Source: an uncultured Dorea sp. (lineage in GTDB: Bacteria; Bacillota_A; Clostridia; Lachnospirales; Lachnospiraceae). Taken from it: a stretch of DNA of 64,000 bases. The stretch is taken from NCBI GenBank assembly GCA_910578865.1, contig CAJTRM010000005.1:1-64000 (forward strand). The letters run 5' to 3'. The notes below the pieces were generated by a model. The model did no database searches and had not been told where the DNA came from. It was given only the letters and a program-made list of their open reading frames with translations. The number at the start of each line of letters is the position of its first letter. The stretch's first letter is position 1. Positions 7,266-15,788 of the stretch are shown here, piece by piece. Made by a program: the position numbers and the translations under genes.

Positions 7266-7311
7266 ATAGATGATCGATATATTGGTCGCCTATATAAGGG
7301 GGATGAAGTAT

Positions 7312-7641
7312 ATGGCTATTGAAAAATCATTAGTTTCTGGAAGTATGACGATGCTTATTTTGAAGCTGTTATCTGAAAAGGACATGTATGGCTATGAGAT
7401 GATAGATACATTACGTCAAAAATCTCAGAATGTGTTTGAATTGAAGGCTGGAACGCTATATCCACTATTGCACAGTCTCGAAGAGAAAGGTTTGTTGGTG
7501 GTATATGAACAAGAAGTTGGCGGCAAAACCAGGAAGTACTATAGTCTGACAAACCAGGGAGGAAAACTTCTAGAGAAGAAAACGGAAGAGTGGAAAAAGT
7601 ATTCGGAAGCAGTATTGAATGTTCTTGCATTGGAGGTGTGA
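7312..7641 (+). CDS. PadR-family transcriptional regulator
   Basis: 109 residues starting MAIEKSLVSGSMTMLILKLL, followed by MYGYEMIDTL, FELKAGTLYPLLHSLEEKGL and the winged-helix GGKTRKYYSLT. GGGGG at 7298-7302 supports the start at 7312. PadR repressors of this kind usually sit directly before a membrane gene with a permease prefix domain and control it. Here that partner exists only as a pseudogene, starting 3 nt after the padR stop, so the regulator may be an orphan. Confidence 0.9.
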   Translation: MAIEKSLVSGSMTMLILKLLSEKDMYGYEMIDTLRQKSQNVFELKAGTLYPLLHSLEEKGLLVVYEQEVGGKTRKYYSLTNQGGKLLEKKTEEWKKYSEAVLNVLALEV

Positions 7642-7644
7642 TCT

Positions 7645-8578
7645 ATCGATGAATATTTGAAGATATTGTTAGAACAGATTCGGTGCAAGAAGGCTCGGCC
7701 ATATATACGACAGGAATTGCAGAATCATATGAAAGATCAGATTGAGGCAAACATTCATGCTGTTTTATGTTCCAATTTATGGAGGAGTCATTTACAAATA
7801 TCAAGGATTGGGTTATAAGGGATTGATGAAAGCCGCTGCATGGATGGTTATGCCGGTTGTTTTTGTCTTGCGGTTACCGTCAATCATGACAGCAGGTCTG
7901 ATGTTGATATCAATGCTTGTTATGTTAACAATAGCTATTCAAAAAGATTGGTTTATTGTACAGAAGAAAAAAACAATTGGTGGACTTTGGGGGATTTTCA
8001 TGGTTATGCCGGTTGTGGCTTTTCTTATGGCGTGTTGGGGAAATGGTTCCGCATCCTATCAGAGAGCACGCATACAGGCATTTGTTTCTAATAGTGGAGA
8101 TGTAAATTATCTGACTGCAACATTACGTTCACTTTTGACAACAAATAGGCTGATAGGAAGCAGTGGTGTAGATGTATCCGGAACTTTGCCTGAGTTTAAT
8201 GCAGATTATTTATTAACTTATTTATCATCCATGTACGGTATGTTTGCAGTGATTCTTATATGCTGTGTTTTAGCTGTGTTGATTCTTGCTGTTTTTGACA
8301 TGGCAATGAAGCAAAAGAATCAGTTAGGTATGATAATGGGATGTGGATGCGGCATGATATTTCTTGTAAGTTTTCTGATAAATGTATTGGAAAATTTAGG
8401 GGCGCTTCCGCCAACAGCGACATTTCTGCCATTCCTGTCTGCAGGAGGAAATTATATTACTGTTTCTTATGGATTAATGGGTATTGTATTAAGCATATAT
8501 AGGTACAAAAATGTTTATCCACGGCATGTAAAAGTCAGTATCCGATCAAATAAAAACAATGGTAGGATTATAGATTGA
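7645..8578 (+). pseudogene. Broken permease-prefix / FtsW-RodA-SpoVE-like membrane gene
   Basis: The prefix domain (DEYLKILLEQIRCKKARPYI, QELQNHMKDQIEANIHA) is readable from 7645, but its start codon position holds ATC. The frame runs into a stop at about 7820. From 7742 a different frame gives a multispanning C-terminal part with LPEFNADYLLTYLSSMYG and ALPPTATFLPFLSAGG, typical of FtsW/RodA/SpoVE proteins. The middle of the protein is missing. Such PadR-linked FtsW homologues are common in Lachnospiraceae and are usually about 450-500 residues. Deletion plus start loss makes this a pseudogene. Confidence 0.7.
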
Positions 8579-8613
8579 TAGAAAAATTCTCGGAGAAGGC
8601 TTAACCGCTTTCC

Positions 8614-8793
8614 ATGATGATGGCACCATGGAATGATTATATCAGAATGAGAAAGAATAGAACGACAGATAAAAAGCTATTAATGAAGTTGCATGAGGCA
8701 GAGGAGGTAGTTAAAGACGGCGAAGGCTGGCTCAGCTTGGATGAATTAAAAGTACTTGTCATGGCAGCGGCAAATAATCAGGCATTAACATAG
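8614..8793 (+). CDS. Small ORF, possible antitoxin-like or remnant protein
   Basis: 59 codons from the first ATG, or 48 residues from the ATG at 8647. The peptide has TTDKKLLMKLHEAEEVV and GEGWLSLDELKVLVMAA, reminiscent of the C-terminal half of small antitoxins (helix, then DELK). No convincing ribosome binding site is present for either start, and no toxin gene follows. It could be the end of a degraded gene. Confidence 0.3.
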   Translation: MMMAPWNDYIRMRKNRTTDKKLLMKLHEAEEVVKDGEGWLSLDELKVLVMAAANNQALT

Positions 8794-8818
8794 GAGTGAT
8801 AGGACAACATGAATTAAA

Positions 8819-8862
8819 TGGCGGCGGAATCGTGACTTGGAGATGCGATTCTGCCGCTGTCT
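8819..8862. terminator. Hairpin, possible bidirectional terminator
   Basis: GCGGCGGAATCG pairs with CGATTCTGCCGC (8821-8832 with 8845-8856). Only a weak T-run (TCTTCCTTT) follows. It separates the plus-strand genes from the minus-strand XRE gene. Confidence 0.45.
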
Positions 8863-8923
8863 TCCTTTGGGGGGATATAATGCGGTCATTACACAAGCGT
8901 ACCCAGGACATGAAATATTTTTA

Positions 8924-9517
8924 TCACACAGAAAATGAAAATTTTTGAAGTCCATGCTTGGAGCAATAAAGATACAGATTACCGGCACCTCTGACCAAAG
9001 GTAAATAAAAAACAGGATTCTGCTCTGGATATGATCGTATAAGAACTATACAATCTCCACGAACATAAGCAAGAAAGTAAATATAGTGGTCTTTACTCAT
9101 TTCATGATTCAGAGAAATACAGTACTCAATATCAAATTGGTCAATCGATATTTCATGACCGGGTATGCATGGTACAGCCGCTTCAGGTTTTATTTTTCGC
9201 CCACAGCACGAGACATTTGCCGCCCCTGTACTTGTTAAAATATTTCCGCAAACCGGACAAATATAAAAGCGTATTTTATCAATCTTTCCGACATCAGGAC
9301 GATTTGGATGCAATTCTCCCTGTAAAAGTTTTAGAATATCAGCGCCTAATACTGTCGAAAGATTTTCCCAAAGGGAGACATCGGGAGCTCCATTTCCGGT
9401 TTCCCATTTTGAGATGGTTTTATTACTGATTTTCAACTGTTCTGCAAGTTGCTGCTGTGTCATTCCCTTTTCTTTTCGCAGCTGCAAAATCAACTGTCCA
9501 ATTTTTACATTATCCAT
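8924..9517 (-). CDS. XRE regulator with a zinc-ribbon-like C-terminal domain
   Basis: 197 residues. Residues 1-65 are a classic XRE helix-turn-helix (MTQQQLAEQLKISNKTISKWETG, split here as MTQQQLAEQL and ISNKTISKWE). A cysteine domain follows with CPVCGN and SCCGR, then HEISIDQF and a C-terminal stretch with SLNHEMSKDHYIYFLAYVRG that resembles desulfoferrodoxin-like or zinc-ribbon modules seen on XRE proteins in Clostridia. AAGGAAG precedes the ATG. The cysteines suggest metal or redox sensing; the sequence alone does not prove it. It forms no operon, and the nearest gene is the GIY-YIG gene 110 bp upstream. Confidence 0.8.
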   Translation of the reverse strand: MDNVKIGQLILQLRKEKGMTQQQLAEQLKISNKTISKWETGNGAPDVSLWENLSTVLGADILKLLQGELHPNRPDVGKIDKIRFYICPVCGNILTSTGAANVSCCGRKIKPEAAVPCIPGHEISIDQFDIEYCISLNHEMSKDHYIYFLAYVRGDCIVLIRSYPEQNPVFYLPLVRGAGNLYLYCSKHGLQKFSFSV

Positions 9518-9626
9518 TTAATGACTTCCTTTCAATCTGCCAATCTACAATTATCCTGCCCAATGGCATCAGCTCACAGTTCCGGTTTTTCGACATTTGT
9601 ATTGTATTTCGGAAGAAATTTCTCAT

Positions 9627-9971
9627 TCATCTTGAAATCCTCCGTGCCTGCGGGGTCTGCTCCAGATATTCTTCCAGTAGTGATGTTAATTTTTCGGTTT
9701 GATCATCTTCCTTGTTCTCATATTTTAAAATTTTTACGACAGAATAGTCAAATCCATTCTCACCGTACTGCTGCCATAATTGCTGCAGCTGTTTATTCGG
9801 ATGACGGTTTATTGATAATTGAAAACGGTGGCTGTTAAAAGCAAACTGCGTATCTGTGGAAATACCTACGAACATTTCTCCAGACTTTTTACACGTCATT
9901 GCAACCAGCCCCATTTCCGGCCGTCGGTTTTTCCATTCGTTTAAAAGTTCCTTCTTCCTGCTTAAATTCAT
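9627..9971 (-). CDS. Small GIY-YIG nuclease-family protein
   Basis: 114 residues. MGLVAMTCKKSGEMFVGIST corresponds to the GIY-YIG strand pair, although both tripeptides are degenerate (GLV and FVG). RFQLSINRHPNKQLQQLW and YGENGFDYSVVKIL follow the family layout. No good ribosome binding site is seen right before the ATG. Similar single-domain proteins are common in Firmicutes with unknown roles. The degenerate catalytic motif leaves activity in doubt. Confidence 0.7.
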   Translation of the reverse strand: MNLSRKKELLNEWKNRRPEMGLVAMTCKKSGEMFVGISTDTQFAFNSHRFQLSINRHPNKQLQQLWQQYGENGFDYSVVKILKYENKEDDQTEKLTSLLEEYLEQTPQARRISR

Positions 9972-10108
9972 TGTTTTACATACAATCCAATCATATTTAA
10001 AATAGGATTGCTTTCTCCTTTCTCCCAGAAGCTTCCAGAGTATTCTTTATTTAGTCTAATACAAATAAGCTACAATGACAATCCACGCTTCGTAGATATC
10101 TACTGAGG

Positions 10109-10299
10109 ATACCCTCAGTGTACAAGGAGACACACGGTTTCGCACCACAGATTTGCGATTCTGCTGCGTTACTGTCGTTCAGCGTACGTCCAGTACGCTT
10201 CATTCCAGTGCCTTGCAGAAGCGCAAATCTGTGGCGCAAAACTCCTCAGGACCCAAAGACGGTACTTGAGGCGTGTATCCCTTTGTTCACTGAGGGTAT
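10109..10299. repeat. 191-bp nested palindromic element
   Basis: Outer arms ATACCCTCAGTGTACAAGG (10109-10127) and the complement of ATACCCTCAGTGAACAAAGG (10280-10299) enclose a second inverted pair, CACAGATTTGCG and CGCAAATCTGTG, and an inner GCGTAC/GTACGC hairpin. It is the largest member of a repeat family also found near 21.2, 27.1, 39.9 and 51.5 kb. The gap 9972-10476 contains no gene. Confidence 0.7.
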
Positions 10300-10476
10300 A
10301 AAAAGCCGTTTTATTTTTTTACGTTGTTTTGCTGGAGGAATTTATCGTCTGATATGGGAAAAATGATATTTGTGAAACAACTGCTGTTAAAGGAATAAAA
10401 TCATAAACTTTTCAAACTGTCTCATTGCATATATTTTTTCTTTGGATTATGCTTTTATGCAGGAGGTACTTTATTT

Positions 10477-10953
10477 ATGGCTAATGAAAATAAAAAGGAC
10501 TTTAATGCGATGCTGAATGATAGTAAGGATATGCCTAAATTTCAGACCATTACAGATGAAAAAAGTATTGAGAAGTATGGTGGGGACAGAATGTATTTTG
10601 CCCCGCCGATTGAGTATGACAAAGTGATGCGGCTTGTGCCATTTGGCAAACTGTTAACAGTAAGTACAATAAGAGAATACTTTGCAGAGCAAAATGGAGC
10701 CGATTTTACAGAGCCGATAACAGCAGGGATATTTGTTTCAATTGCCGCATGGGCGAGCTATCAGCGCGCAGACAATAAAACACCATTTTGGAGAACGCTA
10801 AAAGCAAATGGGGAATTAAATGCAAAGTATCCGGGAGGTGTTGAAGAACAGAAGAAAATGCTTGAGAAAGAAGGACACACAATTATTCAGAAAGGCAGAA
10901 AGAATCTTAGGTATTATGTGAAGAATTATGAAGACGCATTATTTTCATTGTAA
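10477..10953 (+). CDS. MGMT-family (alkyltransferase-like) protein
   Basis: 158 residues with AGGAGGT upstream. After a 50-residue N-terminal extension, LVPFGKLLTVSTIREYFAEQ, TPFWRTLKANGELNAKYPGG and EEQKKMLEKEGHTI follow the DNA-binding half of O6-methylguanine methyltransferase. The PCHR active-site motif with the acceptor cysteine is not present, so it is an alkyltransferase-like protein rather than a repair enzyme. ATL proteins bind alkylated guanine and hand it to excision repair. Confidence 0.75.
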   Translation: MANENKKDFNAMLNDSKDMPKFQTITDEKSIEKYGGDRMYFAPPIEYDKVMRLVPFGKLLTVSTIREYFAEQNGADFTEPITAGIFVSIAAWASYQRADNKTPFWRTLKANGELNAKYPGGVEEQKKMLEKEGHTIIQKGRKNLRYYVKNYEDALFSL

Positions 10954-11002
10954 GTTAATTAAAGGATGAATTCTTGAAAAATGCTGAACCGATACTTTTA
11001 CA

Positions 11003-11150
11003 TTGCAGAATTATACAGTAATGCTTGCAGAAAATGGCATAGAAGCATTGGAGAAGATAAATGTAAACCCTGATCTTATTCTGCCGGACGTAAATATGCC
11101 GGGAATGGATGGGATTGAAATATGCAGACGAATCAAGCGAATGGAAATTG
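11003..11150 (+). pseudogene. Response-regulator receiver fragment
   Basis: The frame reads YTVMLAENGIEALEKI, then LILPDVNMPGMDGIEICRRI, the phosphorylation-site region of a receiver domain. The N-terminal strand and acidic pocket and everything after helix 3 are missing, and no start or ribosome binding site is evident. It is a gene relic. Confidence 0.65.
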
Positions 11151-11236
11151 TTTTTTTCATAGCATTTAGAATTACGGCCTGTATAAAATCCTGCATATAA
11201 GAAGAATGAAAAGTCGTTAGAACGATAAGAAATGCG

Positions 11237-11266
11237 GGACGCGGCGGTTGCCGTGTCCTTATTTTA
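11237..11266 (+). terminator. Rho-independent terminator
   Basis: GGACGCGGC (11237-11245) pairs with GCCGTGTCC (11250-11258) around GGTT. TTATTTTATT follows. Confidence 0.7.
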
Positions 11267-11357
11267 TTGTGGTAGATGGAGAGTGGAGATGGTATAATCA
11301 AGACCATAAGTGAAGAGCTTGTATAGATAAATTAATCATAGAAAGCTGGAGATATAT

Positions 11358-11512
11358 ATGTCAAAATTAACATCAATGATGAATATTGGTAAAGAAATGG
11401 AGAAAAAGCTAATATCTGTTGGTATTGAATCGAACAAAAAGCTTGGAATGATCTAATTGAGAATCTTTACCGGATAAAGTATAATGAAAAAGATAGATTT
11501 CCAATGAGGTGA
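11358..11512 (+). pseudogene. Frameshifted TfoX C-terminal-domain fragment
   Basis: ATG at 11358 begins MSKLTSMMNIGKEMEKKLIS and ends at TAA after 32 codons. A second frame then continues with AWNDLIENLYRIKYNEKDRF to TGA at 11510-11512. Together these match the TfoX C-terminal domain, with a short internal deletion or frameshift. The final bases supply the GAGGTGAT ribosome binding site of the next gene. Confidence 0.6.
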
Positions 11513-11519
11513 TAACATC

Positions 11520-12230
11520 ATGTATAATATTGCGATTTGTGATGATGAGCAGGACTTTGTGGCAGAACTGGAAGAAATGATCCGGAAATATGCCGGTGAA
11601 ACAGGCATAGAAATCCGTACAACAGCATTTAAGAATGGTTTGGAATTAACTGAATGTAATAAAATAGAACTGGATCTTATCTTTCTGGATATCCAGATGG
11701 ATACCATGAACGGGATGGAAGCGGCAAAGCGTATACGGAAAAAGGATGAGAAGGTCAGCATTATCTTTTTGACTTCTCTGGCAAAGTATGCTCTGGCAGG
11801 ATATGAATACCGGGCCTGGAACTATATTATCAAACCAATTACCTATGTATGTCTGAAAAATGAACTGGATAAGTGGCTTAAGAATTACAGACGTGACGAT
11901 AAGAAATACATTCTCGTACAGAATGGAGAAGGACAGCACAGGATAGATCTGAATACACTCCGGTATCTGGAGACTTATAACCGGAATATAAAATTGCATA
12001 CGGATAAAGGCGAGATTATTTCCTATAAGAAAATGAGAGAGTTTGAGGCAGAGCTGACGGAGGCTCATTTTTTGCGGTGTCATTCCAGCTATCTGGTGAA
12101 TCTCTTCTTTGTAAAAAGGGTGGGAAAGCTGGAACTGGAATTGACTACTGGAGAGAAACTGCCGATCAGTCAGCCGAAACGCAAGCTTGTGCTGGAGAAA
12201 CTGGCGGATTACTGGGGGGACAGGTTGTAA
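11520..12230 (+). CDS. LytTR-family response regulator (AgrA-like)
   Basis: 236 residues. Receiver domain 1-120 with the acidic pocket DDE (8-10) and phospho-acceptor Asp57 (FLDIQM). LytTR DNA-binding domain about 130-236, with the typical end HSSYLVNLFFVKRV and LPISQPKRK. GAGGTGAT lies 8 nt before the ATG. Its stop overlaps the ATG of the first kinase by one base, so the genes are co-translated. LytTR regulators bind paired 9-bp repeats two helical turns apart. Such a pair lies before the ABC transporter downstream (14929-14961), which makes that operon the probable target. Confidence 0.92.
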   Translation: MYNIAICDDEQDFVAELEEMIRKYAGETGIEIRTTAFKNGLELTECNKIELDLIFLDIQMDTMNGMEAAKRIRKKDEKVSIIFLTSLAKYALAGYEYRAWNYIIKPITYVCLKNELDKWLKNYRRDDKKYILVQNGEGQHRIDLNTLRYLETYNRNIKLHTDKGEIISYKKMREFEAELTEAHFLRCHSSYLVNLFFVKRVGKLELELTTGEKLPISQPKRKLVLEKLADYWGDRL

Positions 12231-13525
12231 TGGGGATTTATTATATTCTGGATTTTATCATTACAGTGTCAGAAGTGGCGGGCTTGTATTTAATTTACAT
12301 ACATTTATGCAAAATTCCTCGTTTTTCTTCTGCCTTTTGGAAATTTTTTCCGGTATGTGCCAATTTTTGTGTGGCATGGATGACAACATGGTTAACATCA
12401 TTAGGTGCATATAAACTTTTTTTAACAGCAGTGGTTTACATTGTTTGTTTAAAAATGATTTACAAAGATTCGATTTCTCAGGGGATTGTGTGTTATGAAT
12501 TGTTTATTTTGCTGGTAGCATACCTGCCTGAAATAATCAGTATTCCCTGTGTACAGTGGTTATATGGGGAGGCCACGCTGGTTGAAGTAGACGGGGTAAA
12601 TATGCTTCGGTGGGAAACATATGTATTTACTTTGATTATCAGGGTATTCGTATTAATTGGTATTTATATGCTGGTCAGGGACTGGCGGTATCGGTTCGGA
12701 AGGAAAGATACGTTGGTTGTATCATTCAGTTTTTCAATTGCATTAGCGGTTAATCTGTTATCTGCTTATGAATACTTGAACTTAGGAATATTGTCCAATT
12801 CGTTAGTGTACTTTATTGGTATATTTCTTATAGTCAGTTTTACTGTGAGCTTTTTGTATTCTAAAAATACAGTTTATATTCGGGAGCAGGAGTTAAAGAA
12901 ACAACAGACCATAGAGAGAATGAACCAGCAGTTTTCATATTATCAGGAGAAAGCAAAAGATGAGGAACGTGTGCGTGCGCTGTACCATGATATGAAAAAT
13001 CATCTGCTCATACTGGAGAGGCAGAACAGTGATGAGACAAAACAGATGGCAGCAGATCTTCGCCGGCAGATTTCAGATTATGAGGATTATATCCATACGG
13101 GAAATGATTTTTTAGATGTTATTATCCGGGATAAAGTGAAGAGGGCAAAGGAGCAAAGGATTGATTTTCTTGCCATGATTCATTTTGACGCGGGAGATTT
13201 TATTGAACCAATGGATATCAGCGCGATCTTTGGCAACGCACTGGATAATGCAATAGAGGCGAGTGTGAAGCTGCCGCCAGAACAGAGGCTGATCACGGTA
13301 AAAGCGGATTGTGTACGGGAAATGTTGTCTATTGTATTTGAAAATAATTGTCAGCGGGGGGAATCCGGATATGAGCATACTACCAAATCAGATTGTTTTT
13401 TGCATGGATTTGGAATTCAGAATATGAAGACGGCGGCAGAAAAATACGGCGGTCAATGTTTGATCCAACAGAAACCTGGACGGTTTACAGTAAAGATTAT
13501 TTTGCCGCTGCCAGAAGAAAAATGA
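12230..13525 (+). CDS. GHKL sensor kinase 1 (AgrC-like)
   Basis: 431 residues. About six hydrophobic segments fill residues 1-220, a coiled linker (about 225-250) leads to the phospho-acceptor motif RALYHDMKNHLLILERQ with His253, and the GHKL ATPase domain has the N-box IFGNALDNAIEAS and the G-box FLHGFGIQNM. The start at 12230 is supported by GGGGGGA and the overlap with the regulator stop. The cytosolic half is nearly identical to the next gene, down to a shared stretch of about 50 identical bases. AgrC-like kinases sense extracellular peptides; no peptide or processing gene is seen here. Confidence 0.9.
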   Translation: MGIYYILDFIITVSEVAGLYLIYIHLCKIPRFSSAFWKFFPVCANFCVAWMTTWLTSLGAYKLFLTAVVYIVCLKMIYKDSISQGIVCYELFILLVAYLPEIISIPCVQWLYGEATLVEVDGVNMLRWETYVFTLIIRVFVLIGIYMLVRDWRYRFGRKDTLVVSFSFSIALAVNLLSAYEYLNLGILSNSLVYFIGIFLIVSFTVSFLYSKNTVYIREQELKKQQTIERMNQQFSYYQEKAKDEERVRALYHDMKNHLLILERQNSDETKQMAADLRRQISDYEDYIHTGNDFLDVIIRDKVKRAKEQRIDFLAMIHFDAGDFIEPMDISAIFGNALDNAIEASVKLPPEQRLITVKADCVREMLSIVFENNCQRGESGYEHTTKSDCFLHGFGIQNMKTAAEKYGGQCLIQQKPGRFTVKIILPLPEEK

Positions 13526-13585
13526 GCAGTCAAAGTGAAGAATTGAACTGGGGAAATTGAAGGGCGGCCTGAGGGAGAGGGTGTA

Positions 13586-14851
13586 ATGTGGATTTATCGA
13601 GTAATGGATATTCTGGGTACGTTAGGCGATGTGATCGCACTCGGCTTTATTATGACTGGAATATGCAAAGAAAATAGAAATAAATATGTGAAATATTTGC
13701 CTTGTGTATTATTTTTCTGTTTTGTATATATGTGGACATGGGTGATTCGGGATCAGACATTTAAAATGCCGGCAATCATTATTGCAGGAACTATTTTTAT
13801 TAAGTTGTGTTATAGGGATCCATGGTTTAACGGTATTATTTGCATGTTTTTGCTCTATGCGGAGATTATTTTAGGAGAATCCATTGCCGGAGGTATACTT
13901 TCTCATTTTTTTGATCCTCTTACTGTGAAAATAGGAAATGAAATATTTATGAGATGGCAGACATATTTTGGATTTTTTATCGTGATGGTCCTGCTGTCTT
14001 TTGGAATATCTCGTCTGTTTCGTAATTTCCAATATGAGACAACTCTGAAAGATTTTATATTGATATTTGTAAGTTACATTTTTTTGATAATCGTATTTCT
14101 GGATGATATAACCATAAAAAGCGGAAACTATAATCTGGAACATCATATTATGAGCAGTGTCCTGGCAATTATATTCACTGTACAGCTCTTATATATGAAG
14201 AACTATACGTTGCTGAAAAAGGTGGAACAGCAAGAACAATTTACCATCAAAAGGATGAATGAGCAGTTCGCGTATTACAGGGAAAAAGAAGATGACGAGA
14301 AGCGCGTGCGTGCGCTGTACCATGATATGAAAAATCATCTGCTCATACTGGAGAGACAGAACAGTGCTAAGACTAAGCAGATGGTATCAGATCTTCGCCG
14401 GCAGATTTCGGATTATGAGGATTATATTCATACGGGAAATGAGTTTCTGGATGTTATCATTCACGATAAGGCAAAGAAAGCAAAAGAACAGCAGATAGAT
14501 TTCTCGGCGGTTATCCATTTTGAGGATGGCAGGTTTATCGAGCCGATGGATCTGAGCACAATTTTTGGGAATGCACTGGATAATGCTTTAGAGGCGAGTG
14601 TGAAGCTGCCGCCAGAGCAGAGACTCATTACGGTAAAAGCAGGCCGTATCCATGATGTGTTGATGATTGTGTTTGAGAATCATGCAGTAATAGGGAAAAT
14701 GAATGGCACGTCAAAAGAAGATGAATTGCTGCATGGGTTTGGGATTCCGAATATCCGCAAGGCAGTAGAGAAGTATCATGGAGAGTGCGTGATCCGGCAG
14801 GAGAATGGGAAATTTGTAATGAAAAATATAATACCGTTACCGGAAGTTTAA
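13586..14851 (+). CDS. GHKL sensor kinase 2, paralogue of the preceding kinase
   Basis: 421 residues. The membrane half (about 1-205) is clearly divergent from kinase 1, while the catalytic half (about 215-421) is almost the same: RALYHDMKNHLLILERQ with His246, LRRQISDYEDYIHTGN, IFGNALDNALEAS. GAGGGAGAGGG lies before the ATG. A tandem duplication followed by divergence of the sensing half, or gene conversion of the kinase half, would explain it. Both kinases probably feed the single regulator at 11520, giving two inputs to one output. Confidence 0.9.
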   Translation: MWIYRVMDILGTLGDVIALGFIMTGICKENRNKYVKYLPCVLFFCFVYMWTWVIRDQTFKMPAIIIAGTIFIKLCYRDPWFNGIICMFLLYAEIILGESIAGGILSHFFDPLTVKIGNEIFMRWQTYFGFFIVMVLLSFGISRLFRNFQYETTLKDFILIFVSYIFLIIVFLDDITIKSGNYNLEHHIMSSVLAIIFTVQLLYMKNYTLLKKVEQQEQFTIKRMNEQFAYYREKEDDEKRVRALYHDMKNHLLILERQNSAKTKQMVSDLRRQISDYEDYIHTGNEFLDVIIHDKAKKAKEQQIDFSAVIHFEDGRFIEPMDLSTIFGNALDNALEASVKLPPEQRLITVKAGRIHDVLMIVFENHAVIGKMNGTSKEDELLHGFGIPNIRKAVEKYHGECVIRQENGKFVMKNIIPLPEV

Positions 14852-14859
14852 GATGAGTG

Positions 14860-14896
14860 AAAGCCATGAGATGAGAAAGATCTTGTGGCTTTTTGC
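14860..14896 (+). terminator. Terminator after the two-kinase operon
   Basis: AAAGCCATGAGAT and ATCTTGTGGCTTT form a stem around GAGAAAG, followed by TTT. It separates the regulator operon from the transporter operon. Confidence 0.7.
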
Positions 14897-14928
14897 ATTG
14901 ATATCAACCGCTTGTTATGTGATTTTTG

Positions 14929-14961
14929 ATTAGTTTAGGCTGTTGTTATATTAGTTTAGGC
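14929..14961 (+). promoter_or_regulatory. Paired LytTR-type operator
   Basis: ATTAGTTTAGGC occurs exactly twice, at 14929-14940 and 14950-14961, 21 bp apart. Two 9-bp sites with a 12-bp gap on one helix face is the known AgrA/LytTR arrangement. The core TTAGTTTAG fits the published LytTR site pattern at 8 of 9 positions. It lies 9 bp upstream of the -35 box. Confidence 0.75.
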
Positions 14962-14969
14962 AGCGCATA

Positions 14970-14997
14970 TTGAAAAAAAATTTTACTGAAGTATCCT
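14970..14997 (+). promoter_or_regulatory. Promoter of the BceAB-like operon
   Basis: TTGAAA (14970-14975), a 16-bp spacer and TATCCT (14992-14997). The weak -10 box and sub-optimal spacer suit an activator-dependent promoter; the LytTR repeats sit just upstream. Confidence 0.55.
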
Positions 14998-15029
14998 AAT
15001 CATATCAAAAAACAAGAGGAGGAACTTTT

Positions 15030-15788
15030 ATGTTAAAAGTCGAGCATTTATTTAAAAGTTACAAAACAGGAAGGATAACCTATGAGGTATTAAAGGATGT
15101 CTGCTTTGAGGTGAAGGAGGGAGAGTTTGCGGCGGTTATGGGGGCATCCGGAAGTGGAAAGACAACCATGCTCAACTGTATTTCCTGTTTTCATCCCTAC
15201 GATAAAGGTGAGATCACTTTGAATGGTATTTGTCTTTCCAGATTAAGTGAAGAGGAAATTGCGAAAGTGAGGAATGAGCAGTTAGGTTTTGTATTTCAGG
15301 ATTTTATGCTGCTTGACGGTCTCACCGTATTTGAGAATGTGTGTGTGCCAAAGGTGATCCGCGGCGAGGATTATAAGTTGATGGAGAAAAAAGCAGGAAA
15401 ACTTCTGCGTCTGTTTGGCATTGAACATATAGCAGATAAATATCCGGCAGAGATTTCCGGCGGGCAGAAACAGAGGGTTGCGGTAGCGCGCTCTCTTATG
15501 AACGATCCACTTGCGATCCTGGCCGATGAGCCTACAGGAAATTTAGACAGCCGATCCAGTGAGGCAGTTATTCAGGCATTTATTGAGGCGAAGAAAACCC
15601 TGGGAGCAACGACACTGATGGTAACGCACGATACATTTTCCGCAAGCTATTGTGACCGTGTGATTATGATGAAAGATGGAAAAGTTCATTCAGAACTGAC
15701 GAACAATGGAAACAGGAAAGCATTTTTGGAAGATCTTCTGGATGTATTAAGGAAATTGAATGGTGGTGAGAATGATGACGCTGCTTAA
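15030..15788 (+). CDS. ABC transporter ATP-binding protein, BceA/MacB type
   Basis: 252 residues with GAGGAGGA upstream. Walker A GASGSGKTT (about 40-48), Q-loop FVFQDFMLLDGLTV, signature SGGQKQRVAVARSL, Walker B ILADEPTGNLDSR and the switch His in MVTHD are all intact. This is the peptide-antibiotic-type ATPase that pairs with a large FtsX-like permease, encoded next with a 17-bp overlap. Family members remove antimicrobial peptides such as bacitracin or lantibiotics from their targets. Confidence 0.93.
   Translation: MLKVEHLFKSYKTGRITYEVLKDVCFEVKEGEFAAVMGASGSGKTTMLNCISCFHPYDKGEITLNGICLSRLSEEEIAKVRNEQLGFVFQDFMLLDGLTVFENVCVPKVIRGEDYKLMEKKAGKLLRLFGIEHIADKYPAEISGGQKQRVAVARSLMNDPLAILADEPTGNLDSRSSEAVIQAFIEAKKTLGATTLMVTHDTFSASYCDRVIMMKDGKVHSELTNNGNRKAFLEDLLDVLRKLNGGENDDAA

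Noticed and set aside
9169..9838. Three forward frames opposite the XRE and GIY-YIG genes
   Set aside because: They are shadows of minus-strand genes with clear domains.
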